From: Deltaproteobacteria bacterium
GTDB taxonomy: Bacteria > Desulfobacterota > Desulfobulbia > Desulfobulbales > Desulfurivibrionaceae
Length of the DNA stretch: 38,860 bases
Direction of reading: 5' to 3'
Assembly: GCA_026388695.1 (NCBI GenBank)
Contig: JAPLJH010000077.1
Coordinates: 1 to 38,860 of the forward strand
The notes under the pieces are model-generated. The model searched no databases, had not been told where the DNA came from, and saw only the letters and a program-made list of their open reading frames with translations. How positions within the stretch are numbered: position 1 is the first letter of the stretch; each line of letters starts with the position of its first letter. Both the position numbers and the translations under genes were made by a program. This document shows, in pieces, positions 8,837 to 17,183 of the stretch.

Positions 8837-10864
8837 CTACTGCGAATCCAAAATTTCCCGAATCGCCCCAGCCAGATCGGCAATATTCACCGGCTTCATG
8901 ATAAAGCGGCGAATCCCAGCCAGGGCGGCATCCTCTGCCGAAGCTTGGGAGCTGTAGCCGGTGGAGAGAATGATAGGCAGGTCCGGACGGATCGCCAAAA
9001 ATGCCTTGGCCAGGTCCATGCCGGAAAGATGGGGCATGGTCTGGTCGGTCACCACCAGATCACAGGCCATAGGATCGGCCCGGAAAGCAGCCAGCGCCTC
9101 CTCGCTGTCGGAAAAGAGTCGCACCTGGTAGCCCAGCCGCTCCAAGGCAAGTTTTTCCATGGCCACAATGATCTGTTCATCATCGATAACAAAGATACGT
9201 TCGCTGCCCAGCTCTGATGCGGCGGGGATTTTGACGGGAGCTTCTTCCCCTGCCTTGTCCAGCACCTGCGGGAAGAGAACCCTGAAGGTCGTGCCCTGGC
9301 CGACGGTACTTGCCACCGAAATCCTGCCGCCGGATGCCTTTACCAAGCCATGCACGATGGCAAGCCCCATGCCCGCGCCCTTGCCCTGCTCCTTGGTGGT
9401 GAAATACGGCTCAAAGATGTGATCCAGCACCTCTTTTCCCATGCCATGCCCGGTATCGCTCACCACCAACAGAACATAGTCCCCCGCCGCAAGCCCCTGG
9501 ATACGCGCCTCTTCTTCCCCCAAAGCCGTATTTTCAAGGAGCACGCTCAAGGTGCCGCCCTTTGCCTCCATGGCATGAGAGGCATTGGTGCAGAGGTTCA
9601 GGATAATCTGGTGAATCCGGGTTGGATCAGCCAGGATAGGTCGACAATCCGGGGCTATGCGCTGCTGAATCTCAATGCTCGCGGGAATCGAGGCCCGCAG
9701 CAGTTTGAGCGCCTCCTTGACCACACACTGGATGCGCATGGGCTTTATTTCCTGCTCGCCCTTGCGGCTGAAGGCCAGAATCTGCTGCACCAACTCCTTA
9801 GCCCGGTAGGTCGCCTTCAGCACCTCACCAAGGCAATGGTCCGGCTCGCTTTCCGGAATCATTCCATGTTTGGCCAACTCGGTGTAGCCTAAAATCGCGG
9901 CCAGAATATTGTTGAAATCGTGGGCGATCCCGCCGGCCAGGGTACCGATGGCCTCCATCTTCTGGGCCTGCCGCAACTGCGCCTCAAGCGTGCGTCTCTC
10001 TTCCTCTTCCCGAAAGCGCTCTATCTCGGCCGCCGCCTTAACCGCGACAATCTCCATGATCTCCGGCAACCTAGCGGTCGGCAGCATCTCCCGGGTCGAG
10101 AAGATGTTGAGCACTCCCAGCGCCTTCTGCTGCACATCCCGCAACAAAATACCCACACAACTTTCAGCCCCCATCTTCTCCAGATCCTTGTCCTCGGGAA
10201 AAAGACGGCGAAGATTCTTGGGATATCCCTTGAATACCTCTTGCACAATCCCCTCGCAGGGCGTCCCGGCCAGAGGGTAGCTGAAATTTTCCTGCTTCTC
10301 CCCCTGCCCGAAAAAAGAAAGGGTCTGCACCTTGCCATCGCCCAGAACGCCAACCAGGCCATAGTCTGCGCCAAGCCAGTCACAGAGGCCCTCGATGATC
10401 CGATCAAAACACTCCGTTCCCGTGGTGCCGACCATCCCCCGGACCAGGGTGTCGATAGCCCTGTCCGCCTCCCGCGCCGCCTTCCGGTTTTTCGCCTCCC
10501 GCACCCCCCGGATAACGGCAGGCGCCAACCGAGCCAGCTTGTCCTTCATCACATAGTCACAGGCCCCGGCTCGCATGATTTCCACTGCGGTTTCCTCACC
10601 CACCGCGCCGGAAACCAGGATAAAGGGCAGATCAAGCCCCTTTTCCTGCATGAGCTCCAGGGCCGCCAGTCCGTTGAACCGGGGCATGGCATAATCGGAG
10701 AGGATCAGGTCCCACTCCTGCCTGGCAAGACAGGCTGCCATGGCGGCGGCAGTGTCCACCCGTTCATAGCTTGGCGAAAAACCTCCTTTGCTCAGGGCGC
10801 GCACCACAAGGGCCGCGTCGTCTTCGGAGTCTTCCACCAGCAGAACGCGCAGATTCTCAACCAT
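8837..10864 (-). CDS. Hybrid sensor histidine kinase, REC-GAF-HisKA-HATPase-REC
   Basis: Cytoplasmic hybrid kinase of 675 residues. N-terminal receiver (1-125; acidic ED at 11-12, phosphoacceptor Asp57 in LILSDYAMP, Lys in VMKDK), a GAF-like domain (about 145-300), HisKA with AGGIAHDFNN near 340, a catalytic domain with LNLCTNASHAM, VVSDTGHGM and GAGMGLAIVHG, and a C-terminal receiver with Asp607 (VVTDQTMP). There is no membrane segment, so it reads an internal signal or a phosphate passed by a partner. It starts 4 bp after the stop of the single-domain receiver and ends a three-gene operon with the heme-linked kinase. The HDFNN-type H box is typical of NtrB/PAS-kinase-like proteins. Confidence 0.92.
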   Translation of the reverse strand: MVENLRVLLVEDSEDDAALVVRALSKGGFSPSYERVDTAAAMAACLARQEWDLILSDYAMPRFNGLAALELMQEKGLDLPFILVSGAVGEETAVEIMRAGACDYVMKDKLARLAPAVIRGVREAKNRKAAREADRAIDTLVRGMVGTTGTECFDRIIEGLCDWLGADYGLVGVLGDGKVQTLSFFGQGEKQENFSYPLAGTPCEGIVQEVFKGYPKNLRRLFPEDKDLEKMGAESCVGILLRDVQQKALGVLNIFSTREMLPTARLPEIMEIVAVKAAAEIERFREEEERRTLEAQLRQAQKMEAIGTLAGGIAHDFNNILAAILGYTELAKHGMIPESEPDHCLGEVLKATYRAKELVQQILAFSRKGEQEIKPMRIQCVVKEALKLLRASIPASIEIQQRIAPDCRPILADPTRIHQIILNLCTNASHAMEAKGGTLSVLLENTALGEEEARIQGLAAGDYVLLVVSDTGHGMGKEVLDHIFEPYFTTKEQGKGAGMGLAIVHGLVKASGGRISVASTVGQGTTFRVLFPQVLDKAGEEAPVKIPAASELGSERIFVIDDEQIIVAMEKLALERLGYQVRLFSDSEEALAAFRADPMACDLVVTDQTMPHLSGMDLAKAFLAIRPDLPIILSTGYSSQASAEDAALAGIRRFIMKPVNIADLAGAIREILDSQ

Positions 10865-10868
10865 GGCT

Positions 10869-11315
10869 TTAGCCTTTCACCAGGGGAGGCCCCTGATTCA
10901 GCACCAGCCAGTACACACCCAGTTGCCGGATCGCCTCGCTGAATTGCTGAAAATCAACGGGCTTACGGATAAAACTGTTGGCGCCCAGGGAATAGCTTTT
11001 GATCTTGTCCTGTTCCTCGTTGGAGGTGGTGAGGATGACCACGGGCAACAACCGGGTCCGTTCGTTTGCCCGAATCTTTTCCAACACCTCCAAGCCGTTG
11101 ATCTTGGGCAGGTTGATATCAAGCAGAATGACCTCGGGCATGAGAGCCAGATCGCGCCCGGCATACACACCCGTGCCGAAGAGAAAATCCAGGGCCTCCA
11201 CGCCATCCCTGGCCACAACCACCTCGTTTATGATGTTGTTTTTTTGCAAGGCGCGAAGAGTCAACGCCTCGTCATCCGGGTTGTCCTCGACCAACAGAAT
11301 CATATTCGTCCCCAT
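10869..11315 (-). CDS. Single-domain response regulator (Rcp1/CheY-like)
   Basis: Receiver of 148 residues without an output domain. Visible: ILLVEDNPDDEALT (acidic pocket), phosphoacceptor in EVILLDINLPKINGLEVL, Thr/Ser in VVILTTSNEEQD and Lys in SFIRKPVDF. The NPDDExLTLRAL start and the extended C-terminus are those of Rcp1-type regulators that partner phytochrome-like kinases. The ATG in MGTNMILLVEDN is chosen because GGGAG lies 8 bases upstream; a GTG ten codons earlier would overlap the kinase stop. It probably relays phosphate between the kinase upstream and the hybrid kinase downstream. Confidence 0.9.
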   Translation of the reverse strand: MGTNMILLVEDNPDDEALTLRALQKNNIINEVVVARDGVEALDFLFGTGVYAGRDLALMPEVILLDINLPKINGLEVLEKIRANERTRLLPVVILTTSNEEQDKIKSYSLGANSFIRKPVDFQQFSEAIRQLGVYWLVLNQGPPLVKG

Positions 11316-11341
11316 ACAATTACTCCCTTGCGCCCCATTGT

Positions 11342-12889
11342 TCACACCGAGAAATAAAAAGTCGCCCCTTGCCCCACTTCACCCTCGGCCCGGATACTGC
11401 CGCCATGCCGGTGGATGATCCTCTGCACCGTGGCCAAGCCGATACCGGTCCCTTCAAATTCTTGGGGGGTGTGCAGCCGCTGAAAGGCAGTAAACATTTT
11501 GCCGGCATAGGCCATATCAAAGCCTGCCCCGTTATCCCTCACAAACAGCACCTCCTTGCCGCCCTCTTCCTGTCGGCCAAAGGTAATCTGCGCCCCTTCG
11601 GTTTTGGCGGTGAACTTCCAGGCGTTACCCAGCAGATTATCCAGCACCGCCCGCAGCAAAATGGCATCCCCAAAAACCGTTATCTCCGGAGCGATCTCAA
11701 AGACCACCCGCCGCTCCGGCGTTGCGCGCTGGAGGTCTGCGGCAATCTCGCTGGCCATGGCGCTGAGATCGACCGCTTCCCGATGGATCGCACCCCTGGA
11801 CACGCGGGAAAGCTGCAACATGTCATCGATCAGATCGCCCATCCGCACACAACCGGCCCGGATACGTCCGAGATAATCCTTGGCGGTCGCGTCTAGGGCC
11901 TCTCCGTAATCCTCCAGCAGGGCCAGACTGAAACCGTCGATGCCGCGCAGGGGTGCCCGCAAATCGTGGGAAACCGAATAGGCGAAGGAGTCGAGTTCCT
12001 TGTTGGCTGCGGCGATCTGGGCGGTGCGCTCCTGCACCTTGTCTTCAAGGATTTCATTTGCCTTGCGCACCTCTTCCTCTGCCCTCCGGCGCTCGACCAC
12101 CTCCTGCGCAAGCGCCTGGGTCCGGACCCGGACCATATCCCGAAGCCGGGTATTCAAAAACAGCAACCCGGCCAACACCAGCAAACCGGCAAAGGAGGAG
12201 GCAAAAAGAATGTAGAGAAAAAAATACTGGTGTTCCATGGGGGCACGGATTGATTCAATCGCCCGGATATCGCCAACCTTCTCGTTAAAACCGCCCTCCC
12301 CCGAATAGAGCAGCTGAAGACCGGGGGGCGAATCCGCCCGATTTCCATGGCATTTCAGACATTTCGGCGTATTCACCAGAAAAGGCATGGCGACATGGAG
12401 ATAATCCTTGCCGCCGATCTGGACAACCTCTCGATAATTCTTAAGCTCCTTGTTTTCGTTGAACATGCGGATGAGTTTTTCTTCTGCGGCGTCCGCCTTG
12501 TTCACCGGATTGCGCGGATTGAGAGCGGCCATCTTGTAATAGACCTCTTCCAGGCCAGCGGCCTTCCGTTCTTCGTTGTATGCTTTGTGCTGGTTTCTAA
12601 CGACGAACGACGAGGAGAGGATTTCCGGAGCGTAGAACTTTTCGGCGACAAGGCCTTCCGCCTTCAGCTTGTAGAAGGTGGGATGCATGACTTCCTGGAT
12701 GTAGCGATGCATGCCTTTATGGGCGAGGAGCACGGCCTGAATGTTTCTTTCCGCCTCGTTGAGCACATAAAGATGGGCAAGCTGGTAGAGCCCAACGGCA
12801 ACGGCGCAGGTTACCCCCAAAGCCATCAGGGCCATCTTCCAATAGTGGTGCCGTGATTGTGACGCGAAACCCTGTGATTCTGGCCCCAT
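11342..12889 (-). CDS. Membrane histidine kinase with Tll0287-like (DUF3365) heme-binding sensor
   Basis: Kinase of 515 residues. A transmembrane helix (about 19-42) is followed by an external Tll0287/DUF3365-like domain ending in a c-type heme motif CLKCH (177-181), a second helix (about 225-250), a coiled coil (270-310), HisKA with SYSVSHDLRAPLRGIDGFS near 320 and HATPase with LDNLLGNAWKF, VRDNGAGFD and GTGIGLATVQRI. The H box matches phytochrome-type kinases, which pair with Rcp-like regulators as here. The covalent heme suggests redox, NO or O2 sensing outside the membrane. The start is the fifth Met codon of the longest frame: GGAG lies 6 bases before it and the promoter TATAAT would leave almost no leader for the upstream ATG at 12901. 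Confidence 0.88.
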   Translation of the reverse strand: MGPESQGFASQSRHHYWKMALMALGVTCAVAVGLYQLAHLYVLNEAERNIQAVLLAHKGMHRYIQEVMHPTFYKLKAEGLVAEKFYAPEILSSSFVVRNQHKAYNEERKAAGLEEVYYKMAALNPRNPVNKADAAEEKLIRMFNENKELKNYREVVQIGGKDYLHVAMPFLVNTPKCLKCHGNRADSPPGLQLLYSGEGGFNEKVGDIRAIESIRAPMEHQYFFLYILFASSFAGLLVLAGLLFLNTRLRDMVRVRTQALAQEVVERRRAEEEVRKANEILEDKVQERTAQIAAANKELDSFAYSVSHDLRAPLRGIDGFSLALLEDYGEALDATAKDYLGRIRAGCVRMGDLIDDMLQLSRVSRGAIHREAVDLSAMASEIAADLQRATPERRVVFEIAPEITVFGDAILLRAVLDNLLGNAWKFTAKTEGAQITFGRQEEGGKEVLFVRDNGAGFDMAYAGKMFTAFQRLHTPQEFEGTGIGLATVQRIIHRHGGSIRAEGEVGQGATFYFSV

Positions 12890-12915
12890 AGCTTTCTCCA
12901 TGAAAAAGTAAGTCC

Positions 12916-12945
12916 ATTATAGGGCCGGAATCTTTACGAAGTCAA
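12916..12945 (-). promoter_or_regulatory. Sigma70-type promoter of the heme-kinase operon
   Basis: On the minus strand TTGACT (12940-12945), 18-bp spacer, then TATAAT (12916-12921). The predicted start near 12909 leaves a 20-base leader containing GGAG before the chosen ATG. It is placed to drive the kinase, the receiver and the hybrid kinase together. Confidence 0.65.
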
Positions 12946-12989
12946 ATAAAGAAATGCTGTAACAAGGACGGGTTAGATCAAAAAACCCA

Positions 12990-14204
12990 TCAGAGAGACA
13001 CCCGGTTGCGCCCGCCTTCCTTGGCCCGGTACAAGGCCTGATCCGCCGCCTTGATCACGGCCTGGGGAGTTTTCTTGATTGCATCGCGCTGGGCCATACC
13101 GATGCTGATGGTGAGCGAGACCTTTTTTGCGGAGTTCCCGCCCTTCTGCCTGCTGTCCGAATTCTTCCCAGCCCGCCCCGCACCCCTCACCTTGAATCCG
13201 GCCTCGGCCACGGCCTGGCGCAATGCCTCCAGATGGGGCTGGGCCTCTTTCAGCTCTTTGCCCGGAAAAAGGATGGTGAACTCCTCGCCGCCATAACGGA
13301 ACGGGCGGCCGCCCCCGCCCACCTTGCCCAACAGAGTAGCCACCATGGCCAGCACCTGATCGCCCACATCGTGGCCGTAGCGATCATTGAACTTCTTGAA
13401 AAAATCGATATCCACCATGGCCACGGTGTAGGTATTGCTCAGCTTGAGCAGGGCCTCGTTCAAGGCCCGGCGGGCAGGAAGAGTGGTCAGCTCATCCCGA
13501 AAAGCCATCCGGTGGGCGGCCTCAATGGCGGCAACAATGAGAATCAACGCGGCCACACTAAAAAGGAAGGCCTGGCGTGCGGGGTTGGCTGCCAACACGG
13601 CAAGAAGTGCAGAGACCATGGCCCAGAAAAACCCATGCTCCAGCAGATCGCGGTTACGCCGGAAACGAAAAAGCAGAACCAGTCCAGCCAGCGCCCAGAT
13701 CACAAGAGCCGGGGATGACAAGCCGCCAACCAAAGGCAGATGAACGGCCATACCTTCCAGTTGCCTTACGATGAGTGGACCACGCACCCCAAAGAGCGCA
13801 GCCAGCAGAAGCGGCTGGAAAAGAATAAAGACAAAACGGCGCAGGCCCTGACCGGTGATAATGCCCCGTTCCCGCCAGAAGGAAAAAAGAAGCAGATTGA
13901 GCGGCAGTACCAGCAGGGCCATATGAAATACATACCTGGCCAGAAGCTGGTCGATCTGGACCACCCCGCCATAACGGCGCAGCAATTGGTCGGCCATGAG
14001 CACCACCAGGGTGCCGAAAAGCAACCGGCTGCGGTTGAAGCGCCAGCCCAGAAAAACCGCGACCAACCCAAGGGCCGGGGGCAAAAGCCAGGTGATCCCG
14101 AACAACCATTGGGCCAGACCATCGTGCTGCAAGGCGGCCAGCGCCGCAGCCAGCAGCAGGCCGCCCGGCGCTAGATATAGGAAAAATCCTTGCCAGAAAT
14201 GCAT
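12990..14204 (-). CDS. Membrane-bound diguanylate cyclase (GGDEF)
   Basis: 404 residues. About seven hydrophobic helices fill residues 5-230, followed by a GGDEF domain (about 235-400) that makes c-di-GMP from two GTP. Signature blocks: DELTTLPARRALNEAL, VDIDFFKKFNDRYGHDVGDQVL, active site RYGGEEF, ISIGMAQ and ADQALYRAKEGGRNRV. All catalytic residues appear present. The inhibitory RxxD site that normally precedes GG(D/E)EF is replaced by glycines (GGGGRPFRYGGEEF). A Lys/Ser-rich loop (GKNSDSRQKGGNSAKK) is inserted before the SIG strand. The start is fixed by GGAGGAAAC before ATG; the longer open frame upstream is repeat DNA. The N-terminal domain resembles no sensor I can name. Confidence 0.88.
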   Translation of the reverse strand: MHFWQGFFLYLAPGGLLLAAALAALQHDGLAQWLFGITWLLPPALGLVAVFLGWRFNRSRLLFGTLVVLMADQLLRRYGGVVQIDQLLARYVFHMALLVLPLNLLLFSFWRERGIITGQGLRRFVFILFQPLLLAALFGVRGPLIVRQLEGMAVHLPLVGGLSSPALVIWALAGLVLLFRFRRNRDLLEHGFFWAMVSALLAVLAANPARQAFLFSVAALILIVAAIEAAHRMAFRDELTTLPARRALNEALLKLSNTYTVAMVDIDFFKKFNDRYGHDVGDQVLAMVATLLGKVGGGGRPFRYGGEEFTILFPGKELKEAQPHLEALRQAVAEAGFKVRGAGRAGKNSDSRQKGGNSAKKVSLTISIGMAQRDAIKKTPQAVIKAADQALYRAKEGGRNRVSL

Positions 14205-14235
14205 GTTTCCTCCGGGGTGTTGTTTCTTCGCAGTT

Positions 14236-14499
14236 AAAATCCCATTGTCACGCAGCCGAGCACCGGAGAGGCTGCCGAAAAAGGAGTTTGCACTGTTTGA
14301 GGCGAAGCCGAGTTTGCAAACTCCCGGCAGCATCGAGGAGTACCCCATCCGGGGCATAAACTCCGGGTATCCCGCCAACGGCGGGACAGCAGTGTGACTT
14401 GATCACACGGCGAGTGGCGGGGTGCCTTGATCACACGGCGAGTGGCGGGGTGCCTTTTCTTTTTCGTTCTTTTTCTTTGGGCAAGCAAAGAAAAAGAAC
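14236..14499. repeat. Long palindromic intergenic repeat, copy C (left end missing)
   Basis: 264 bp in the 5' region of the diguanylate cyclase gene. It shares the CACGCAGCCGAGCACCGGAG segment with copy B, the core hairpin, and the right end (TTTCTTTGGGCAAGCAAAGAAA) with A and B. The left palindrome is absent. The core stem here is GGAGTTTGCA/TGCAAACTCC in place of GGGCTTTGCA/TGCAAAGCCC of copy A, a two-pair compensated change. It carries a private insert (ACCCCATCCGGGGCATAAAC region) and a 28-bp tandem duplication near its right end. The 114 bp between it and the next gene are AT-rich with no recognised signal. Confidence 0.8.
14398..14453. repeat. 28-bp tandem duplication inside copy C
   Basis: Two perfect adjacent 28-bp units (14398-14425 and 14426-14453), each beginning CTTGATCACACGGCG and ending GGGGTGC. 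The unit carries the GGGGTGCC sequence of the repeat's right arm. A perfect tandem copy suggests a recent slippage event or a collapsed assembly. Confidence 0.9.
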
Positions 14500-14613
14500 A
14501 TAACAATGAAGAGTATTCCTCTAAATGCTAGAAACTATGCCCCTCCACTCTTTTCGTCAACTAGATATGCGCCCCCTTCCATTTTTTTGCAAAGCAGGGC
14601 ATGATGGACAATC

Positions 14614-15531
14614 ATGACAAACCAGCACCCCCGGCCGCAAGGCCCAAACATCGACCCAGAAAAATGCACCGGCTGCGGCCTCTGCCTCACGGTGTGCCCG
14701 GACCAGACCCTGTCGCTGCTAGGCGGTAAGGCGATAGTCAGCGGGGACCGCTGCCTGGCCTGCGCCCATTGCCGCGCTATCTGCCCAACCCAGGCTATCA
14801 CCGTGTCCAGCCTTGAGCACGATCTCCTTTTTCACACCTTCACTGCGGATACCCGCTATCTGCCCCCTGGCCAGGGAGACACGGCCCAGCTGGTCCGCCT
14901 CATGCTCTCCCGACGTTCCTGCCGCAACTACACAAACCGAGCCCTGGACCCGCAGCTGCTGGAAGACCTGGTCCGCATCGGCACCACCGCCCCCTCCGGC
15001 ACCAATAGCCAGGCCTGGACCTTTACCATCCTGCCGCAGCGATCGGCAGTGGAGAACCTGGGCAACCTGGTTGGCGCCTACTTCAGCAAACTCAACCGGC
15101 AGGCAGCCAACCCCGTGCTGCGCGGCCTTCTCAGCCTGATAGGCAGACCGGCCCTGACCAAGTATTATCACCGCTACCACCACAGCATTGCCCAAGGGCT
15201 GCGGGAATGGTCGGAACAAGGCCGCGACCGCCTGTTCCACGGAGCGCCCGTCGCCATCATCGTCGGCTCTCGACCAGGCGCAAGCTGCCCGAAAGAAGAC
15301 GCCCTGCTGGCCACGCAAAATATCCTGTTGGCTGCCCATACCATGGGTCTGGGCTCCTGCCTGATCGGCTTTGCCGTGGCCGCCATGGCCAAGGCCCCGA
15401 AGATTCAACGGACCCTGGGGATTCCCGATGACGAGATGATCCATGCCGTCATTGCCCTGGGCTACCCGGCCGAGGTGTACCAGCGGCTCACCGGCCGGAA
15501 ACCGATAACTCCAAGATATTTCTTAGGATAA
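14614..15531 (+). CDS. Ferredoxin-nitroreductase fusion protein
   Basis: 305 residues with two parts. The N-terminal ~65 residues hold two 4Fe-4S motifs (CTGCGLCLTVCP and CLACAHCRAICP). The rest is an FMN nitroreductase domain with SRRSCRNYTNRALDPQLLEDL, APSGTNSQAW (FMN phosphate loop), a middle insertion rich in Tyr/His, and GLGSCLIGF near the C-terminus. Such fusions are common in strict anaerobes and are thought to reduce flavin or nitro/quinone substrates with electrons from ferredoxin; the true substrate is unknown. The SD is weak. slyX follows after 4 bp and an SF2 helicase overlaps slyX, so the three are probably cotranscribed without an evident shared function. Confidence 0.9.
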   Translation: MTNQHPRPQGPNIDPEKCTGCGLCLTVCPDQTLSLLGGKAIVSGDRCLACAHCRAICPTQAITVSSLEHDLLFHTFTADTRYLPPGQGDTAQLVRLMLSRRSCRNYTNRALDPQLLEDLVRIGTTAPSGTNSQAWTFTILPQRSAVENLGNLVGAYFSKLNRQAANPVLRGLLSLIGRPALTKYYHRYHHSIAQGLREWSEQGRDRLFHGAPVAIIVGSRPGASCPKEDALLATQNILLAAHTMGLGSCLIGFAVAAMAKAPKIQRTLGIPDDEMIHAVIALGYPAEVYQRLTGRKPITPRYFLG

Positions 15532-15535
15532 CCCC

Positions 15536-15715
15536 ATGGAACACCGGATCATCGAACTGGAAACCCGCCTGGCCTTCCAGGAAATCGCCCTGGAAGAGCT
15601 CAACAGCGCCCTGATCTCCCAGCAGGCCCAGCTTGACGCAGTGGAAAAAGAATGCACCCGCTTGGCCCATCTACTGGCCGAAACCCTTGCCCCCAGGGAC
15701 GCAGACCGCCCATGA
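15536..15715 (+). CDS. slyX: SlyX family protein
   Basis: 59 residues. The translation contains LETRLAFQEIALEELNSALI followed by a heptad coiled coil, the conserved core of the SlyX family (E. coli SlyX has RLAFQE and IEELN at the same spacing). SlyX proteins are small coiled-coil proteins of unknown molecular role. It sits 4 bp after the nitroreductase stop and its TGA overlaps the ATG of the helicase (ATGA), indicating translational coupling. Slightly shorter than the usual 65-75 residues. Confidence 0.85.
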   Translation: MEHRIIELETRLAFQEIALEELNSALISQQAQLDAVEKECTRLAHLLAETLAPRDADRP

Positions 15716-17058
15716 GTCCCTTCACCCTCACCGTCGGCTCACAAGCCTCCCTGCGCGGCGCCTCAGCCACCCTGGCCGAGGCGCTCAAACAGCAGCTGAC
15801 CATCGACAACCCCGAGTACCTTGAGGCTAAAAAATACAGCCGCTGGATGGGAAAAAAGCTCAAACCCCAGCTCTATTTTTTCACGGAGCACCACGACACC
15901 ATCACCTTTCCCCGAGGCTACGCCAACCACGCCATCCTCCTGGCCCGAAAATTCATGCGCCAGGACCCCCAGATCATCGACCAGCGCCAGACCGCCGCCC
16001 CGGTGGATTTCCGCTTCTCAGGTGAGCTGCGGCCCTACCAGGAGGAGGCGATCACCGCCATCACCCGGCACGATTTCGGGGTGCTGGAAGCTGGCACCGG
16101 CTCGGGCAAAACGGTGATCGCTCTGGCGGTGATCGCCAAACGGCGCCAGCCGACCCTGGTGCTGGTCCACACCAAGGAACTGCTCTACCAGTGGGCGGAA
16201 CGGGCCAAAACCTTTTTGGGCGTGGAAGCCGGGTTGATCGGCGACGGCCATTTCTCCCTGGCCCCCATCACCATCGCCATTGTCAACTCTGCCCGCAACC
16301 GGCTGGATGAGCTGCCCGCCCATTTCGGCCAGCTCTGTGTGGACGAATGCCACCGGGTTCCGGCCTCGCTCTTCACCGAGGTGGTCGCGGCCTTTGACTG
16401 CCGCTACCTGCTGGGCCTTTCCGCCACCGCCTTTCGCCGGGACGGCCTGACCAAGCTGATCTACATGTCGCTGGGCGACCGGGCCTTCAAGGTGGAAACC
16501 TTTGATCTGCACGAAAGCGGGGCCGTACTCAAACCGGAATATCTCCAACGGGCCACGGAATTCCGCTATGTGTACCGGGGCAACTACCAGGCCCTGATGA
16601 AGGCGCTCTGTAGTAACGCGGCGAGAAACCAGCTCATTGTCGAAGATATTCTAAAAGAACGCGCAACCTCGCCGGGCACCATCCTGGTGGTCAGCGACCG
16701 GGTCAAGCATTGCGAGGCCCTGGCGGTCATGCTCGAAAAGCACGACTGCCCAAGCGCGGTGCTCACCGGCAAGCTCCCGGCAGACCAGCGCACCGCCCTG
16801 GTGGATTCCATCCGTCAGGGCGAGGTCAAGGTGCTGATCTCCACGGTGCAGCTCATCGGCGAAGGCTTCGACTGCCCGGACCTTGCCACCCTGTTTCTCA
16901 CCACGCCGATCAAGTTCACCGGCCGCCTCCTCCAAGTGGTGGGCAGGGTGCTGCGCCCGGCCCACGACAAGCAGGCGCGAGTCTACGATTATGTCGATCC
17001 GGTGGGGGTTTTGAGCTCCTCGGCCCAGAGCCGCTGGCTCACCTTCCAGCAGGGATAG
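15712..17058 (+). CDS. SF2 DNA/RNA helicase (XPB/RadD-like DECH protein)
   Basis: 448 residues. An N-terminal region of about 95 residues, then RPYQEEAI (108-115), Walker A AGTGSGKT (127-134), motif Ia VHTKELLYQW, DECH (211-214), motif III LSATAFRRDG (236-245), and a second RecA domain with ILVVSDRVKHCEAL, STVQLIGEGFDCP and QVVGRVLRP (motif VI). The order and lack of an accessory nuclease fit the UvsW/XPB/RadD group of branch-migrating or repair helicases. The start is the ATG overlapping slyX; an earlier Met at 15652 lies inside slyX. Substrate and exact pathway cannot be read from sequence. Confidence 0.87.
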   Translation: MSPFTLTVGSQASLRGASATLAEALKQQLTIDNPEYLEAKKYSRWMGKKLKPQLYFFTEHHDTITFPRGYANHAILLARKFMRQDPQIIDQRQTAAPVDFRFSGELRPYQEEAITAITRHDFGVLEAGTGSGKTVIALAVIAKRRQPTLVLVHTKELLYQWAERAKTFLGVEAGLIGDGHFSLAPITIAIVNSARNRLDELPAHFGQLCVDECHRVPASLFTEVVAAFDCRYLLGLSATAFRRDGLTKLIYMSLGDRAFKVETFDLHESGAVLKPEYLQRATEFRYVYRGNYQALMKALCSNAARNQLIVEDILKERATSPGTILVVSDRVKHCEALAVMLEKHDCPSAVLTGKLPADQRTALVDSIRQGEVKVLISTVQLIGEGFDCPDLATLFLTTPIKFTGRLLQVVGRVLRPAHDKQARVYDYVDPVGVLSSSAQSRWLTFQQG

Positions 17059-17111
17059 GGTGTTTTTTCACCCTTTGCAAATTCTTTTCCCCCGTGTTAG
17101 AACCACTTTTT

Positions 17112-17139
17112 TTGCGGGCGGGACCTTGCCGATTATACG
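17112..17139 (+). promoter_or_regulatory. Possible promoter for the ACT-aminotransferase genes
   Basis: TTGCGG (17112-17117), 16-bp spacer, TATACG (17134-17139) in the 125-bp gap after the helicase. The start would be near 17146, with AGAGGGG SD and ATG at 17184. A small stem (AGGGTG/CACCCT around six T) overlaps the helicase stop. Moderate match only. Confidence 0.35.
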
Positions 17140-17183
17140 TTTCCGGTTCGGCAACTGTTCAGTATCTGAAAGAGGGGCACGGC

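Noticed and set aside
9920-10942. 340-codon plus-strand open frame opposite the hybrid kinase
   Set aside because: Low-complexity His/Gln/Pro-rich product typical of antisense GC-rich frames; the minus strand encodes clear kinase motifs.
6239-14499. The three long repeats as a composite transposon or CRISPR
   Set aside because: No transposase lies inside, spacing is irregular, and there are no short regular repeats with spacers.
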